64,000 nt of DNA from Microbacterium sp. Se63.02b (GCF_014171575.1 NZ_CP050453.1:3658001-3722000); one strand, 5' to 3'. Positions 9,192 through 19,060 are shown, counted from the stretch's first letter. Notes: a model not told the origin generated them from the sequence alone. Translations and numbers: made by a program.

Positions 9192-11453
9192 TCAGGTCCG
9201 GTCGGCGGTCCCGTCCGCTCCCTCGTCGAGCAGCGCCTGGGCTGCCGCCGTCTCGGCCGCGGGAAGGCTCGCCCCGACGGACGCGCCGGCCACGGCGGCC
9301 ACCGCTTCCGACTCGGCCCGCTCCTCGGCTCCGGCGTCGCCGGTCACGACGACCGGCGTCGATCCGGTGAGAGCGTCTTCGGCGTCGATGTCGGTGGCGG
9401 CCTGCTCGAACTGCGACTGGTACAGGCGCCAGTAGGCGCCCTGCGCCGCGATGAGCTCGTCGTGCGTGCCCTTCTCCACGATGTCGCCGTGCTCCATCAC
9501 GAGGATGAGGTCGGCGTCACGGATGGTCGACAGGCGGTGCGCGATCACGAAGGACGTGCGTCCTTCGCGGAGCGCGGCCATCGCGTGCTGCAGCAGCAGC
9601 TCGGTGCGGGTGTCGACCGCGGAGGTGGCTTCATCCAGGATCAGGATCGACGGCTGCGCGACGAACGCCCTGGCGATCGTGATGAGCTGACGCTCACCCG
9701 CCGACACGTTCGCGGCATCCTCATCGAGCACCGTGTCATAGCCCTCGGGGAGAGCGTGCACGAAGCGGTCGACGTAGGTGGCCTTGGCAGCGGCAAGAAC
9801 CTCGTCGTCGGTCGCGGTGGAGCGACCGTACCGGATGTTCTCGCGGATGCTCCCGGCGAACAGCCACGGGTCCTGCAGCACCATGCCGGTGCGCGACCGC
9901 AGCTCGTCGCGGGTGACCTCGGCGATGTCCTGCCCGTCGAGCATGATGCGCCCGCCGCTGAGCTCGTAGAAACGCATGATCAGGTTGACCAGCGTGGTCT
10001 TGCCCGCACCGGTCGGACCGACGATGGCGACGGTCTGCCCCGGCTCCACCCGGAACGACAGGTCGCGGATGAGCGGGCGATCGGGCGTGTACGAGAACGC
10101 GACGTTCTCGAACTCGATGACGCCCTTGCCCTCGACCAGCTCGGGGGCATCGGCGTCGTCCGCCTCCTGTTCGTCCGCATCGAGCAGTTCGAACACCCGC
10201 TCCGCCGATGCCGTGCCGGACTGCACCACCGCGGCCATGCCGCCCAGCTCGGACAGCGGCTGCGTGAACTGCTGGGAGTACTGGATGAACGCCTGCACAT
10301 CGCCGAGTCGCAGCTGCCCGTTCGCGACCATCAGACCACCGAGCACCGCGATGCCCACGTAGCTGAGGTTTCCGACGAACATCATCGCCGGCATGATGAT
10401 GCCGGAGAGGAACTGCGCCTTGAAGCTCGCCTGGAAGAGTTCTTCGTTCTCGACCTGGAACTTGTCGAGAGCATCCTTCTCGCGTCCGAAGACCTTCACC
10501 AGTGCGTGACCCGAGAAGGCCTCCTCGACACGCGCGTTCAGCCGGCCGACCTTGCGCCACTGGGTGCCGAAGGCCTTCTGCGACCGCGGCCCGATGATGC
10601 CGAAGATCACTCCCATCAACGGCAGCGTGACGAGGGCGACGAGGGCGAGCTGCCACGAGATGGAGAACATCATCACGAGCACGCCGATCACGGTCAGCAC
10701 CGAGGTGAGCGCGCCCGAGAGCGACTGCTGCATGGTCTGCGTGATGTTGTCGATGTCGTTGGTGACACGCGAGATCAGCTCACCGCGCTGCACCTTGTCG
10801 AAGTACGACAGCGGAAGGCGGTTGATCTTCGCCTCGACCGACTCCCGCAGACGCCACATGGTGCGCACCATGATCACGTTGATGACGTAGCCCTGGATCC
10901 AGGTGAGGAAGGCTGCGGCCACATAGATCGCCAGGACGGCGGCGATGACCATGCGCAACGCATCGAAGTCGATGCCCTGGCCGACGGTGAAGTCGCCCAG
11001 CGCTCCGACCTGGTTGGCGAAGTCGTCTTGACCCGCACCCCGCAGCGCATCGACCACGACGTCTTGCGGGGTTCCCGCCGGGAACCCGGGGAAGTCGTCG
11101 GTCGGCTGTCCGAGTTGGATCGAGATGAACCCCTTGTAGACGAGGTTGGTGGCTTCGGCGAGCACCTTGGGCGCCGCGACCGTGAGGACCACGCCGATCG
11201 CACCGAGGATCGACACGAAGACGAACCAGATGGCTGAGGGCTTGAGCAGCCCGATCATGCGCGCGAAACTCGGACCGAAGTTGTCGGCCTTGCCCGGCGC
11301 GACGCTGTCCCAGTCGCCGGAGTTCTGCCGCGCCTGCTCGGCGAGCTCGGCCTCGTAATTCTCCTCGGCGCTCAGCTCGACCTCGGCCACCGCCGCTGCC
11401 GGCGTGCCGCGACCGCGCCTGGCCTTGCGCTGTTCGTTGTTCTGCTCGCTCAT
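9192..11453 (-). CDS. ABC exporter half-transporter, canonical ATPase subunit
   Basis: This 753-residue protein fuses a six-helix exporter domain (about residues 60-400) to an ABC ATPase. It has Walker A GPTGAGKTT, a divergent signature VSAGERQ and a full Walker B with catalytic Glu (ILILDEATSAVD). It has an acidic extension at each end. It starts at ATG 11453, four bases inside the upstream half-transporter gene, so the two are translated together and most likely form a heterodimer. Such pairs export drugs, lipids or peptides; the substrate is unknown. The paired subunit has the complementary defect (see the entry at 11450), the known asymmetry of heterodimeric exporters. The frame is intact throughout. 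Confidence 0.92.
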   Translation of the reverse strand: MSEQNNEQRKARRGRGTPAAAVAEVELSAEENYEAELAEQARQNSGDWDSVAPGKADNFGPSFARMIGLLKPSAIWFVFVSILGAIGVVLTVAAPKVLAEATNLVYKGFISIQLGQPTDDFPGFPAGTPQDVVVDALRGAGQDDFANQVGALGDFTVGQGIDFDALRMVIAAVLAIYVAAAFLTWIQGYVINVIMVRTMWRLRESVEAKINRLPLSYFDKVQRGELISRVTNDIDNITQTMQQSLSGALTSVLTVIGVLVMMFSISWQLALVALVTLPLMGVIFGIIGPRSQKAFGTQWRKVGRLNARVEEAFSGHALVKVFGREKDALDKFQVENEELFQASFKAQFLSGIIMPAMMFVGNLSYVGIAVLGGLMVANGQLRLGDVQAFIQYSQQFTQPLSELGGMAAVVQSGTASAERVFELLDADEQEADDADAPELVEGKGVIEFENVAFSYTPDRPLIRDLSFRVEPGQTVAIVGPTGAGKTTLVNLIMRFYELSGGRIMLDGQDIAEVTRDELRSRTGMVLQDPWLFAGSIRENIRYGRSTATDDEVLAAAKATYVDRFVHALPEGYDTVLDEDAANVSAGERQLITIARAFVAQPSILILDEATSAVDTRTELLLQHAMAALREGRTSFVIAHRLSTIRDADLILVMEHGDIVEKGTHDELIAAQGAYWRLYQSQFEQAATDIDAEDALTGSTPVVVTGDAGAEERAESEAVAAVAGASVGASLPAAETAAAQALLDEGADGTADRT

Positions 11454-13177
11454 GCGTCGACCCCCAGCTGCGACTCGACGATCTCTCGGTAGGTGTCGCT
11501 CGTCTCGAGCAGCTCCTCATGCGTGCCGACGCCGACCATGGTGCCCCCGTCGAGGACCACGATGCGATCGGCATCCGTGATGGTCGAGATCCGCTGCGCG
11601 ACGACGATCTTCGTCACGTGCGGCAGCTCCCGCCACAGTGCTTGTCGCAGCCGTGCGTCCGTCGTGAGGTCGAGAGCCGAGAACGAGTCGTCGAAGACGA
11701 GGATCTTCGGCTGATGGACGATCGCGCGCGCGATGGCGAGACGCTGACGCTGACCACCCGAGACGTTCGTGCCGCCCTGGGCGATGCGGGAGTCGAGGCC
11801 GTCCGGCATCTCCTCGACGAAGTCGCGACCCTGCGCGATGTCGAGCGCGTGCCAGAGTTCTTCGTCGGTGGCCTCTTCACGCCCGTAGCGCAGGTTCGAC
11901 GCGACCGTGCCTGTGAAGAGGAACGGGCGCTGCGGCACGAGGCCGATGCTGTCCCACAGCGACTCGACGTCGGCCTCGCGCACGTCGGTACCGCCCACGT
12001 GCACGGAACCTCCCGAGACGTCGAAGAGCCGAGGGATGAGCGAGATCAGAGTCGTCTTGCCGGAGCCGGTCGATCCGACGATCGCCACGGTCTCGCCCGG
12101 CTGCGCGGCGAAGCTGATGCCGGTGAGCACCGGGGAGTCGGCGCCGGGGTAGGTGAACTCGACGTCGTCGAGCGCGACGGATCCGGGAACCGGGAACTCG
12201 GTGACGCCGTTCTCCGGACGCACGAGCGTGGACTCGGAGTCGAGCACCTCGCCGATGCGCTCGGCCGACACCGCGGCGCGCGGGATCATCATCGCCATGA
12301 AGCTCGCCATGATGACGCCGCCCATGATCTGACCGATGTACTGCATGAAGGCGAACAGCGTGCCCACCTGGACCGTGCCGTTGTTGACCTCGATGCCGCC
12401 GAACCAGATGACCGAGACGACGGTGACGTTGAGGATCAGCATGAACAGCGGGAACAGGAGCACGAACAGGGATCCGACCTTGCGGCCAACGACCATGATG
12501 TCGGTGTTGGCGCCCCGGAAGCGCTCTTCCTCGATGCGCTCGCGCACGAACGCGCGCACCACGCGGACGCCCGTGAGCTGCTCGCGCATGATCCGGTTCA
12601 CGTTGTCGAGCTTGCCCTGGTAGCTGCGGAACAGCGGGACCATGCGCCCGATCACGAGCGCCGCGAGGATCAGGAGCAGCGGGACGGAGACCGCGATGAG
12701 CCAGCTGAGGCCGACGTTGGTCTGCACGGCGAAGATGATGCCGCCGATCGCGAGGAGCGGCGCGGTGACGAGCATCGTCGCGCCCATCATCGCGAGCATC
12801 TGCACCTGCTGCACGTCGTTGGTGTTGCGGGTGATGAGGGAGCCGGCGCCGAACTGCGAGACCTCGCGCTCGGAGAACCCGCTGACCTTGCCGAAGACGT
12901 CGGCGCGGATGTCACGGCCGGCGCCCATCGCGGCGCGAGCGGCGAAGAAGGTCGCGGTGATCGAGGCGATGATCTGCCCCAGCGACACGGCGAGCATGAA
13001 CAGTCCCGTGCTCCAGATGTAGCCGGTGTCGCCACGGGCGACGCCCTTGTCGATGATGTCGGCGTTCAGGCGAGGGAGGTAGAGGGTCGCTGCCACGCTG
13101 GCCAGTTGGAAGACCAGTACGGCGAGCAGCAGCCATCGGTATCGGGAGAGATAACGGAGGAGGATTTTTCCCAGCAC
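11450..13177 (-). CDS. ABC exporter half-transporter, degenerate ATPase subunit
   Basis: This partner half-transporter of about 575 residues has an N-terminal six-helix membrane domain and an ABC ATPase with Walker A GSTGSGKTT and an intact signature VSGGQRQR. Walker B ends in Asp (LVFDDSFSALD) where the catalytic Glu is expected. With the partner's weak signature and intact Glu, one composite ATP site is consensus and one degenerate. I chose GTG 13177 (protein beginning V-L-G-K-I-L-L-R-Y) because the membrane domain begins there. A longer in-frame start exists upstream, but its extra residues do not resemble the family. It is first in a two-gene unit. Confidence 0.88.
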   Translation of the reverse strand: MLGKILLRYLSRYRWLLLAVLVFQLASVAATLYLPRLNADIIDKGVARGDTGYIWSTGLFMLAVSLGQIIASITATFFAARAAMGAGRDIRADVFGKVSGFSEREVSQFGAGSLITRNTNDVQQVQMLAMMGATMLVTAPLLAIGGIIFAVQTNVGLSWLIAVSVPLLLILAALVIGRMVPLFRSYQGKLDNVNRIMREQLTGVRVVRAFVRERIEEERFRGANTDIMVVGRKVGSLFVLLFPLFMLILNVTVVSVIWFGGIEVNNGTVQVGTLFAFMQYIGQIMGGVIMASFMAMMIPRAAVSAERIGEVLDSESTLVRPENGVTEFPVPGSVALDDVEFTYPGADSPVLTGISFAAQPGETVAIVGSTGSGKTTLISLIPRLFDVSGGSVHVGGTDVREADVESLWDSIGLVPQRPFLFTGTVASNLRYGREEATDEELWHALDIAQGRDFVEEMPDGLDSRIAQGGTNVSGGQRQRLAIARAIVHQPKILVFDDSFSALDLTTDARLRQALWRELPHVTKIVVAQRISTITDADRIVVLDGGTMVGVGTHEELLETSDTYREIVESQLGVDA

Positions 13178-13382
13178 AGGCGGACTTTCTAGGAAGGATG
13201 AAGCGGCGGATCTCCCGGCAGACGGATGCCGACCGACGATCGGCCACAAGACAGAGTGCCACGAACTGCGGACATTCGTATCCCCCTCGGGGCTGACCTT
13301 CGCTGACAGCGAACCGGCGGCGCCGATCCGCCGAGGTTTCTGCACGCGGACGAACAAGTGCGGAATCCGACGGGCGCTCTTA

Positions 13383-13423
13383 TTGTGTTCCCCAGTTGAC
13401 ACAACTTGTGATAGACATATGGT
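13383..13423 (+). promoter_or_regulatory. Candidate promoter with overlapping operator palindrome
   Basis: TTGACA (13396-13401) and TATGGT (13418-13423) are 16 bases apart and lie 20 bases before the membrane-protein gene. The -35 box is overlapped by a perfect inverted repeat TTGTGT-N10-ACACAA (13383-13404), and a short palindrome ACAACTTGT follows directly. This is a plausible autoregulatory site for the GntR-type regulator of the same operon. Confidence 0.55.
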
Positions 13424-13443
13424 ACAAACGAGAACGGACCCGC

Positions 13444-14491
13444 ATGCCTGCTCCCATCGCATCTCTGCTCGACCCGGCGCAGCTGGCGGGCGCCCTCTTG
13501 TCGCTGCCGTTGGTCTCGCTGCTCCTCGCAGCGATCATCGCGGTCGGGATCTCCCTCTCGCCCCGATGGGCGGCGCGGAGGCGGAGCCGCGTCCGGCTCA
13601 CCCCTACGTCCGCCGCCGCGGTGTCGGCCCGCTACGCGCCGGAGCACGTCGCCCGGCATCGCGGCGATCGCCGTGATCGTGATCTTCGCCGCAGAGAACC
13701 TGATCACCGGGTACGTCCTCGACCTGTTCGGCGTGAGCCTCAACGGGGTCGTGTCCTGGTGGCGGTACGCGACGCCGGTGTTCACGGCATCCGTCGGCGT
13801 CGCCGTCCTTCTGGCGCTGATCGCGACGCGAGGCAGCACCCCTCCCGAGCAACCCGTCGTGGCCGCACGCCGGACCTGGCTGACCTTCAGCTCCCTAGCG
13901 GCAGGCGTGGGCACCGCCCTCGCCCTTCTCGCCCTCACGGCGACCACGCTGCTCGCCGGACTCGCCTCATCGAATCTCGACGACGGTCCGTACGTCTACC
14001 TCGAGATCGACGTCCCCAACGAGACCATCGACCCGATCCGTCCCTGGTTCTACGGATGGGCGTACGGCGTCCCCGTCCTGATCTGCACTGCCGCCCTCGT
14101 CGCCGTCGTCGTGGCGACGTTGCGCGCCAACGCGGCCCGCGCGTTCCTCCGCCCCGAGACAGTCGTCGCCGAGCAGCGCGAGCGTCGTGACGTCGCGCGC
14201 GGGATCACCCGGCTCACGGCATCGGCGGCGCTGCTCGCGCTGGCAGGAGCGCTCCGGTTCATCGCCGAGGCGGGATCGGTGGCCGGGCTCACGGTGGAGG
14301 GCGACGGCCGCAGCGCCACCTACGACGCCGTCTGGCGATACGGAGAGATCGCGGCTGTCGGCGGCTGGCTGGCACCGGCGCTCGAGGTCACGGCGTTCGT
14401 GCTCCTGCTCCTCGTGACCGCGCAGCTCGCGCACGTCTCCGAGCACGCCGCTGCTGTCCGGCGCCCCGTCGACGCGAGGGCCGCACGGTGA
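13444..14491 (+). CDS. Uncharacterised multi-pass membrane protein (one frameshift)
   Basis: The protein has about 349 residues and five to six hydrophobic segments, the first near residues 12-40; I do not recognise the family. One extra base near the CCC run at 13652-13654 splits it; removal joins HV to GIAAIAVIVIF and keeps hydrophobic helices continuous. It ends in GTGA, overlapping the start of a YtrA-type GntR regulator. In other operons such regulators control ABC transporters or small membrane proteins. The start is ATG 13444; a longer in-frame start at 13396 would lie on the -35 box. The function is unknown; the pairing suggests a regulated envelope or stress protein. Confidence 0.7.
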
Positions 14492-14883
14492 GCCTGAGCC
14501 CGAAGCTGTCGCCGACCGACGAGGCGAGTCCCGCTCTCGACATCTACCGACAGTTGCGCGGCCTGATCGTCTCGGGACAGCTCGGCACCGGCGAACGACT
14601 GCCGACCGTCCGCCAGACCGCGAGCGACCTCGGTGTGGCTCCGGGCACGGCCGCCCGCGCCTACAAGATGCTCGAGGCCGAGGGGCTCGTGGTCTCGCGC
14701 ACCGCGGCGGGCACCCGGGTCGCCGAGACGGCGGGTGTTCTTCCGGCATCCGTCATCCGGCGCATCCGCGAGCTGGTCGAGGAGGCCGGTTCCGCAAGTG
14801 CCGATCCGGATGATGTGGTCGACGTGCTCCGGACGATCTGGCAGACGCGCACGGCGGACGCGTCCGCGGTTCCGGGTCCGTGA
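14488..14883 (+). CDS. GntR family regulator, YtrA subfamily
   Basis: This small regulator has 131 residues. A winged helix-turn-helix (about residues 15-80) contains YRQLRGLIVSGQL, LPTVRQTASDLGVAPGTAARAYK and the wing. Only a short C-terminal tail of about 40 residues follows, the hallmark of the YtrA subfamily, which lacks a large ligand domain. It starts at GTG 14488, overlapping the stop of the membrane-protein gene, so both are cotranscribed and probably autoregulated through the palindrome at 13383-13404. The ligand or signal is unknown. Confidence 0.88.
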   Translation: MSLSPKLSPTDEASPALDIYRQLRGLIVSGQLGTGERLPTVRQTASDLGVAPGTAARAYKMLEAEGLVVSRTAAGTRVAETAGVLPASVIRRIRELVEEAGSASADPDDVVDVLRTIWQTRTADASAVPGP

Positions 14884-14986
14884 CGGGCCATCTGTCGGGA
14901 GTCTCGACGCGGCTCGGCGTGAACCAGGTCGATCCGCCCGACAGGTGTGCATCCTCCCGACAGCCGTGCGGGCGAAAGGCGGCGAC

Positions 14987-16048
14987 TCAGAACAGAGGAG
15001 GCTGCGGCACGTAGGCACGGGCGGGAGCGCCCGCATCCGGGGCGAGCTCGGCCAACGTCGGCGGATCCCACCGCGGGTTCCGATCCTTGTCGACCAGCTG
15101 TGCGCGGATGCCCTCGACGAGATCCGGATGCTCGTTCACGAACCACATCACACGTCGATACTCGCCTTCCAGCGCGGCGCGGAGGCTCGGAAGGTCTCGC
15201 GCCTCGCGCACGGCGTCGAGCGTGACGGTGAGTCCGGTGGGTGCGAGTCCTTCGAGGAGGTCGGCCACGGCGGCGGCCTCCGTCGTCCCCTGGGCGTGCA
15301 GCCGCTCGATGATCTCGCTCACCGTCGGGGCGGAGAACGCGTCGTCGACCCACTCCTTCGACTCCGGCAACCGGGTGGGCTCCGGCGTCTCGTCGAACAG
15401 CAGCACGATCTCGCTCGGTCCGGTCGGATCCGCGCGGAAGGCGAGGGCCTCGCTCAACGCCTCCAGACGATCCGACGGCACGAAGTGGTCGGCGAAGCCC
15501 AGGTAGACGGCATCCGCCCCGCTCATCGTCGCCCCGGTGAGGCCGAAGTACTCGCCGAAACGGCCAGGGGCCTTCGCGAGCAGCCGCGTGCCGCCGACAT
15601 CGGGCGTGAATCCGATCCGCGTCTCCGGCATCGCCAGCTTCGAACGCTCCGTGACGATGCGGATGGCCGCGTGGCCGGCGAGCCCGATGCCGCCGCCCAT
15701 GGTGATGCCGTCGGCGAAGGCGACGATCGGCTTCGGGTACTCGGCGATCATGGCGTTCAGCGCGTACTCGGCGCGGAAGAACTCCGCCGTCCGCTCGGCT
15801 TCTCCCGCCACGATCTGCGCGTGCAGCGCGCGGACGTCCCCGCCCGCGCACATGCCACGGTTCCCTGCTCCGTCGAGCAGCACGATCTGCACGTCGGAGT
15901 CGTCGCGCCACACGTTCAGGGTGTCGGTCAGGATCTCGATCATCCCGACGTCGAGCGCATTGATCGCCTCCGGGCGATGAAGAGTGAGTCGCCCGAGCGC
16001 TCCTTCGGTGCGGACGAGGACTCGCGATGCAGCCAGAGAATCGGTCAC
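14987..16048 (-). CDS. Enoyl-CoA hydratase/isomerase family, 3-hydroxyisobutyryl-CoA hydrolase-like
   Basis: This is a 353-residue crotonase-fold protein of the longer HIBCH type, which releases free 3-hydroxyisobutyrate from its CoA ester in valine breakdown. Visible motifs are HRPEAINAL near residue 24, CAGGDVRAL (oxyanion hole region), MGGGIGLAGH and the acidic MPETRIGFTPDVGG segment. The C-terminal half contains the conserved FEYR-like stretch (LEGEYRRVMW). The start is GTG 16048, and TAGCCT lies seven bases upstream, compatible with a leaderless message. It stands alone between divergent and convergent neighbours; valine catabolic partners are not adjacent. A plain enoyl-CoA hydratase is the alternative. 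Confidence 0.85.
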   Translation of the reverse strand: MTDSLAASRVLVRTEGALGRLTLHRPEAINALDVGMIEILTDTLNVWRDDSDVQIVLLDGAGNRGMCAGGDVRALHAQIVAGEAERTAEFFRAEYALNAMIAEYPKPIVAFADGITMGGGIGLAGHAAIRIVTERSKLAMPETRIGFTPDVGGTRLLAKAPGRFGEYFGLTGATMSGADAVYLGFADHFVPSDRLEALSEALAFRADPTGPSEIVLLFDETPEPTRLPESKEWVDDAFSAPTVSEIIERLHAQGTTEAAAVADLLEGLAPTGLTVTLDAVREARDLPSLRAALEGEYRRVMWFVNEHPDLVEGIRAQLVDKDRNPRWDPPTLAELAPDAGAPARAYVPQPPLF

Positions 16049-16160
16049 GCGTGCCAGGCTACCCCGTCGGCGAGGGCGGTGATTCCGCGCGAAATGCGGG
16101 ATCCGACAGGCTTTTCCGGCAGGATAGGGAGGAACTGTTCACTCCGAAGAGAGGTCACGG

Positions 16161-18385
16161 ATGCCTGAAGGACAGGTGCTGGAGTTCACGCACGTGACGA
16201 AGCGCTTCAATGAGGTTACCGCCGTCTCGGACTTCTCCGCGCGCGTCGAACCCGGCGCTGTGACCGCCTTCCTCGGCCCGAACGGTGCAGGCAAGACGAC
16301 ATCGCTGCGCATCCTGCTCGGTCAGGTGCGCGCCACGTCCGGGACCGCCACGATCGGTGGCACCGCCTACGCGGAGCTGCGCCAGCCGCTGCGCACCATC
16401 GGCTCCGTGCTCGAAGAGACCGTGTACCGCCCGCGGCGCACCGCAGAGCGGCAGCTGACGATCGCCGCCAAGGCGAACGGCATTCCGCTCGCGCGCGTCG
16501 GCGAGGTCCTCTCCCTCGTCGGACTGGAGGGCGAAGGCGACTCCCGGATCGGCGGATTCTCGCTCGGCATGCGTCAGCGTCTGAGCGTCGCGCACGCGCT
16601 TCTCGGCGACCCCGGCGCACTGGTGTTCGACGAACCGGCCAACGGACTCGACCCCGAGGGGATCCGCTGGATGCGGCTGCTGATGCGCCGCCTCGCCGAC
16701 GAGGGTCGCACGATGCTCGTGTCATCGCACGTCCTCAGCGAGGTGGAGCAGGTCGCCGACAACGTGCTGGTCCTGTCGAAGGGTCGCCTGGTGCTGTCCA
16801 GCGGCATCGAGACGCTCGCCGACCCGAAGGGCGGCTCCGTCGTCGTCGACGCCGCTGATCGGGGGCGCTCACGGCGGCGCTGACCAAGGCCGGTTTCGAC
16901 ATCGAGGTGCTGCGATCCGGACTGACCGTTCGCGGGGGTGACGCCGGCACCGTCGGAGCCGTCGCCGCCGAGGCCGGCATCGCCCTGAGCACGCTCGTGC
17001 AGCGCGGGCCCACGCTCGAAGACGTCTTCATCGATCTGATGCGCGGCGGACGGCTCACTTCGCCGGCCGGATCACCTCTCCTGCCCGAGCCCGCCCTCGC
17101 CGTCGCAGAGACCGCCGTTGCGGAGACCGCCGTCGGCGACACCGTTGAGACGGAGGACGAGCCCTCCGCGCCTGCCGACACCCTCGTCGCCGTCCCCGTG
17201 GCAGCGGCCGCCGCCTGGGCGGCACACGCCACCGCGACACCCGCCGATTCCGAGAGGTCTGCGGACGCCGTCGCAGACGCGGACGACGCGACGGAGAGTC
17301 CTGCCGAGGAGACTCCGGCGGCCGAGGAGGCCCCCGCGCCGGAAGAGACGACGGCGGCTGACCCCACGGCATCGACGGATGACGCAGAGACACCCGCGGA
17401 CTCCGCCGACGCGGTGCAGAATGACGAGGGAGCGGAGCCCGCGGCGATCGACACTGCCGACGAGGAATCGCCCCGGCGATCGTTCGACGAGATCCTCTTC
17501 GGCTCGGCGGCTCCGGTCGCTCCCGCGACCACGACCGCAGGTGAGGCGAGTCACAGCGTCGCCGAGATCTTCCAGACACCCCAGGACACCGACGCCACCT
17601 CGACCGAGCGGGCAGGCGACGAGAACGAGACCGCCACGGACGCGGACACCGATACCGACGCCGATACGGATGAGACCGCGTCGGACGTGGTCGGCTCCGA
17701 CGCGGAGACCGCCACGGACGCGACTTCGGATACGGACGCAGCCGAGACCGACACGGAACCGGACACCACCACGGACGTGGACGCCGACCCGGCGCAAACC
17801 GAGCCCGAGACCGACGCCGCCGACGCCGCCGACGACGACATCGACGGTGAGCACGCCGGGGTGGAGATCTTCGCCGACCTCGCCGAAACGGACGCCGCCG
17901 CCGCCGAATCAGATTCCGACGAGTCAGGTTCCGACGAGTCACGCGCCGACGAGTCCGGCGCCGACACCGTCGATTCTGCGGCTTCCGATGACGCCGACCC
18001 GCGATCGGCGGCCGTCAGCTCGATGCTCGCCGCTGCGGCTCGCGCCTACTACGAGGACGAACCGAAGGACTACCCGCTGGGCGCCGAGTCCGAGGCGACC
18101 CCGGCTGAGTCCGGCGACGAGGGCGCGCACTGGAGCATCGCCTCCACCGGCGTCATCGACACCGTGCCGCTGTCGGCATCCGACACGGCCGCCGAGGAGT
18201 CTGCGCAGCCGGTTGCCGACGGGACCCCGGCCGGTGACGGCACGCAGGCGGAAGGCACAGATGCCGAGGTCGACCGCCAGCATGATGACGGTGAGCACCA
18301 CGATGGCGATCACCACGACGGCGAGCACCACGACGGCCAGCACCACGACGGAGAGCACCACGACGGAGAGCACCACCGCGACTGA
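16161..18385 (+). CDS. ABC transporter ATPase with long acidic His-rich tail (one frameshift)
   Basis: The first about 300 residues are a normal ABC ATPase of the CcmA/multidrug type, with Walker A GPNGAGKTT, signature FSLGMRQR, Walker B ALVFDEPANGLD and the switch histidine in VSSHVLSEVEQ. A base is missing in the G run 16861-16865; adding one G continues into RGALTAALTKAGFDIEVLRSG and the usual ATPase end LEDVFIDLMRGGRL. Then come about 440 residues rich in Asp, Glu, Ala and Thr without visible fold, ending in six EHHDG-type units. Restored length is about 741 residues, over twice the family norm. No permease gene is adjacent. The tail may bind divalent metal or act as an interaction arm; that is inference. 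Confidence 0.85.
18293..18382 (+). repeat. Six 15-bp tandem repeats encoding (E/D/Q)HHDG
   Basis: Six consecutive 15-bp units encode EHHDG, DHHDG, EHHDG, QHHDG, EHHDG and EHHRD and run to the stop codon. Each unit has two adjacent histidines and an aspartate, a typical metal-binding composition. Near-identical DNA indicates recent expansion. Confidence 0.92.
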
Positions 18386-18400
18386 GGCTTCCGCATCGCC

Positions 18401-18440
18401 GAGAACGCCCTCCCGACCCGACGGTCCGGAGGGCGTTCTC
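18401..18440. terminator. Transcription terminator hairpin
   Basis: GAGAACGCCCTCC (18401-18413) pairs perfectly with GGAGGGCGTTCTC (18428-18440) across a 14-base loop. It lies between the ABC ATPase gene and the convergent gene at 18484, so it may serve both. Confidence 0.85.
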
Positions 18441-18483
18441 GATTCCCGAGGCGGCGGGTTCACGACCCGCGCCCTGGCTCGGA

Positions 18484-18933
18484 TCAGGCAGGCCGGGGGC
18501 GGATGACCGGGCGGCGACTCCCCTTCGTCACCGGCGTCGGCGCTGTGGCGACGATCTCTTCGACGTTGGCGGGCTCGGCGGAGACATCGAGTCGCAGAGC
18601 CTGAGTGAGGGCGAGTCCGTGCCGCGTGGTCAGGATCAGCCGGCGGTACTGCTCGTCGCCGTCGAGGTCGATCACGACGCTCGGCCGCCGACGTCGGATC
18701 AGTACGAAGTCGAGGCTCCCCGCCGCCTTCCAGCTGCCGGCCGCGAGGACACCCGGGATGTGCGTGCCGGGGTTGGGCACGCCGCGAAGCCAGGTCCACG
18801 CGTCTTCGGTCAGCTGGACCTTGGTGATGGTGTCGCGGGCGATACGGAGGTTCTCCCTGTGAAAGGTGGCGGCACGCTCGATCGGCGAGAGCACGACCTC
18901 GAGTTGCGTCTGGTCCAGCAGCAACGTCACCAT
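18484..18933 (-). CDS. Hypothetical protein, about 149 residues
   Basis: I do not recognise the family. The protein is soluble, of mixed alpha/beta composition, with an N-terminal VTLLLDQTQLEVVLSPIERA and a central RRRRPSVVIDLDGDEQYRRLILTT segment that suggests a small beta-barrel resembling a PH-like domain. The C-terminus is basic (RRPVIRPRPA). The start is ATG 18933, with CAGACT seven bases upstream, the same hexamer and spacing as before hemQ and the GNAT gene. It lies downstream of hemL on the same strand after 157 bases holding a small tandem repeat, and convergent to the ABC ATPase gene. Confidence 0.7.
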   Translation of the reverse strand: MVTLLLDQTQLEVVLSPIERAATFHRENLRIARDTITKVQLTEDAWTWLRGVPNPGTHIPGVLAAGSWKAAGSLDFVLIRRRRPSVVIDLDGDEQYRRLILTTRHGLALTQALRLDVSAEPANVEEIVATAPTPVTKGSRRPVIRPRPA

Positions 18934-19060
18934 GCCACTCAGTCTGCCAGCGCCGCCCTGCCAGTTGTCTGGAAGTTGCTCACAGGAACGCAACGATCCC
19001 TTGTCGATGAGGACCAGTCTCGACTGTCCCTCTGCCGACTTTCGAAGGAAGGTTCCACAC

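Noticed and set aside
8601..11237. Long plus-strand frame opposite the carboxypeptidase end and the ABC exporter
   Set aside because: It is antisense to a complete ABC exporter gene and crosses the terminator hairpin and tandem repeat. The composition is Asp/Arg/His/Glu-rich with no fold pattern.
14892..14963. CTGTCGGGAG ... CTCCCGACAG inverted repeat between the GntR and enoyl-CoA hydratase-family genes
   Set aside because: The arms are perfect but 52 bases apart with a competing partial copy between them. A terminator is possible, but I could not support it well enough to annotate.
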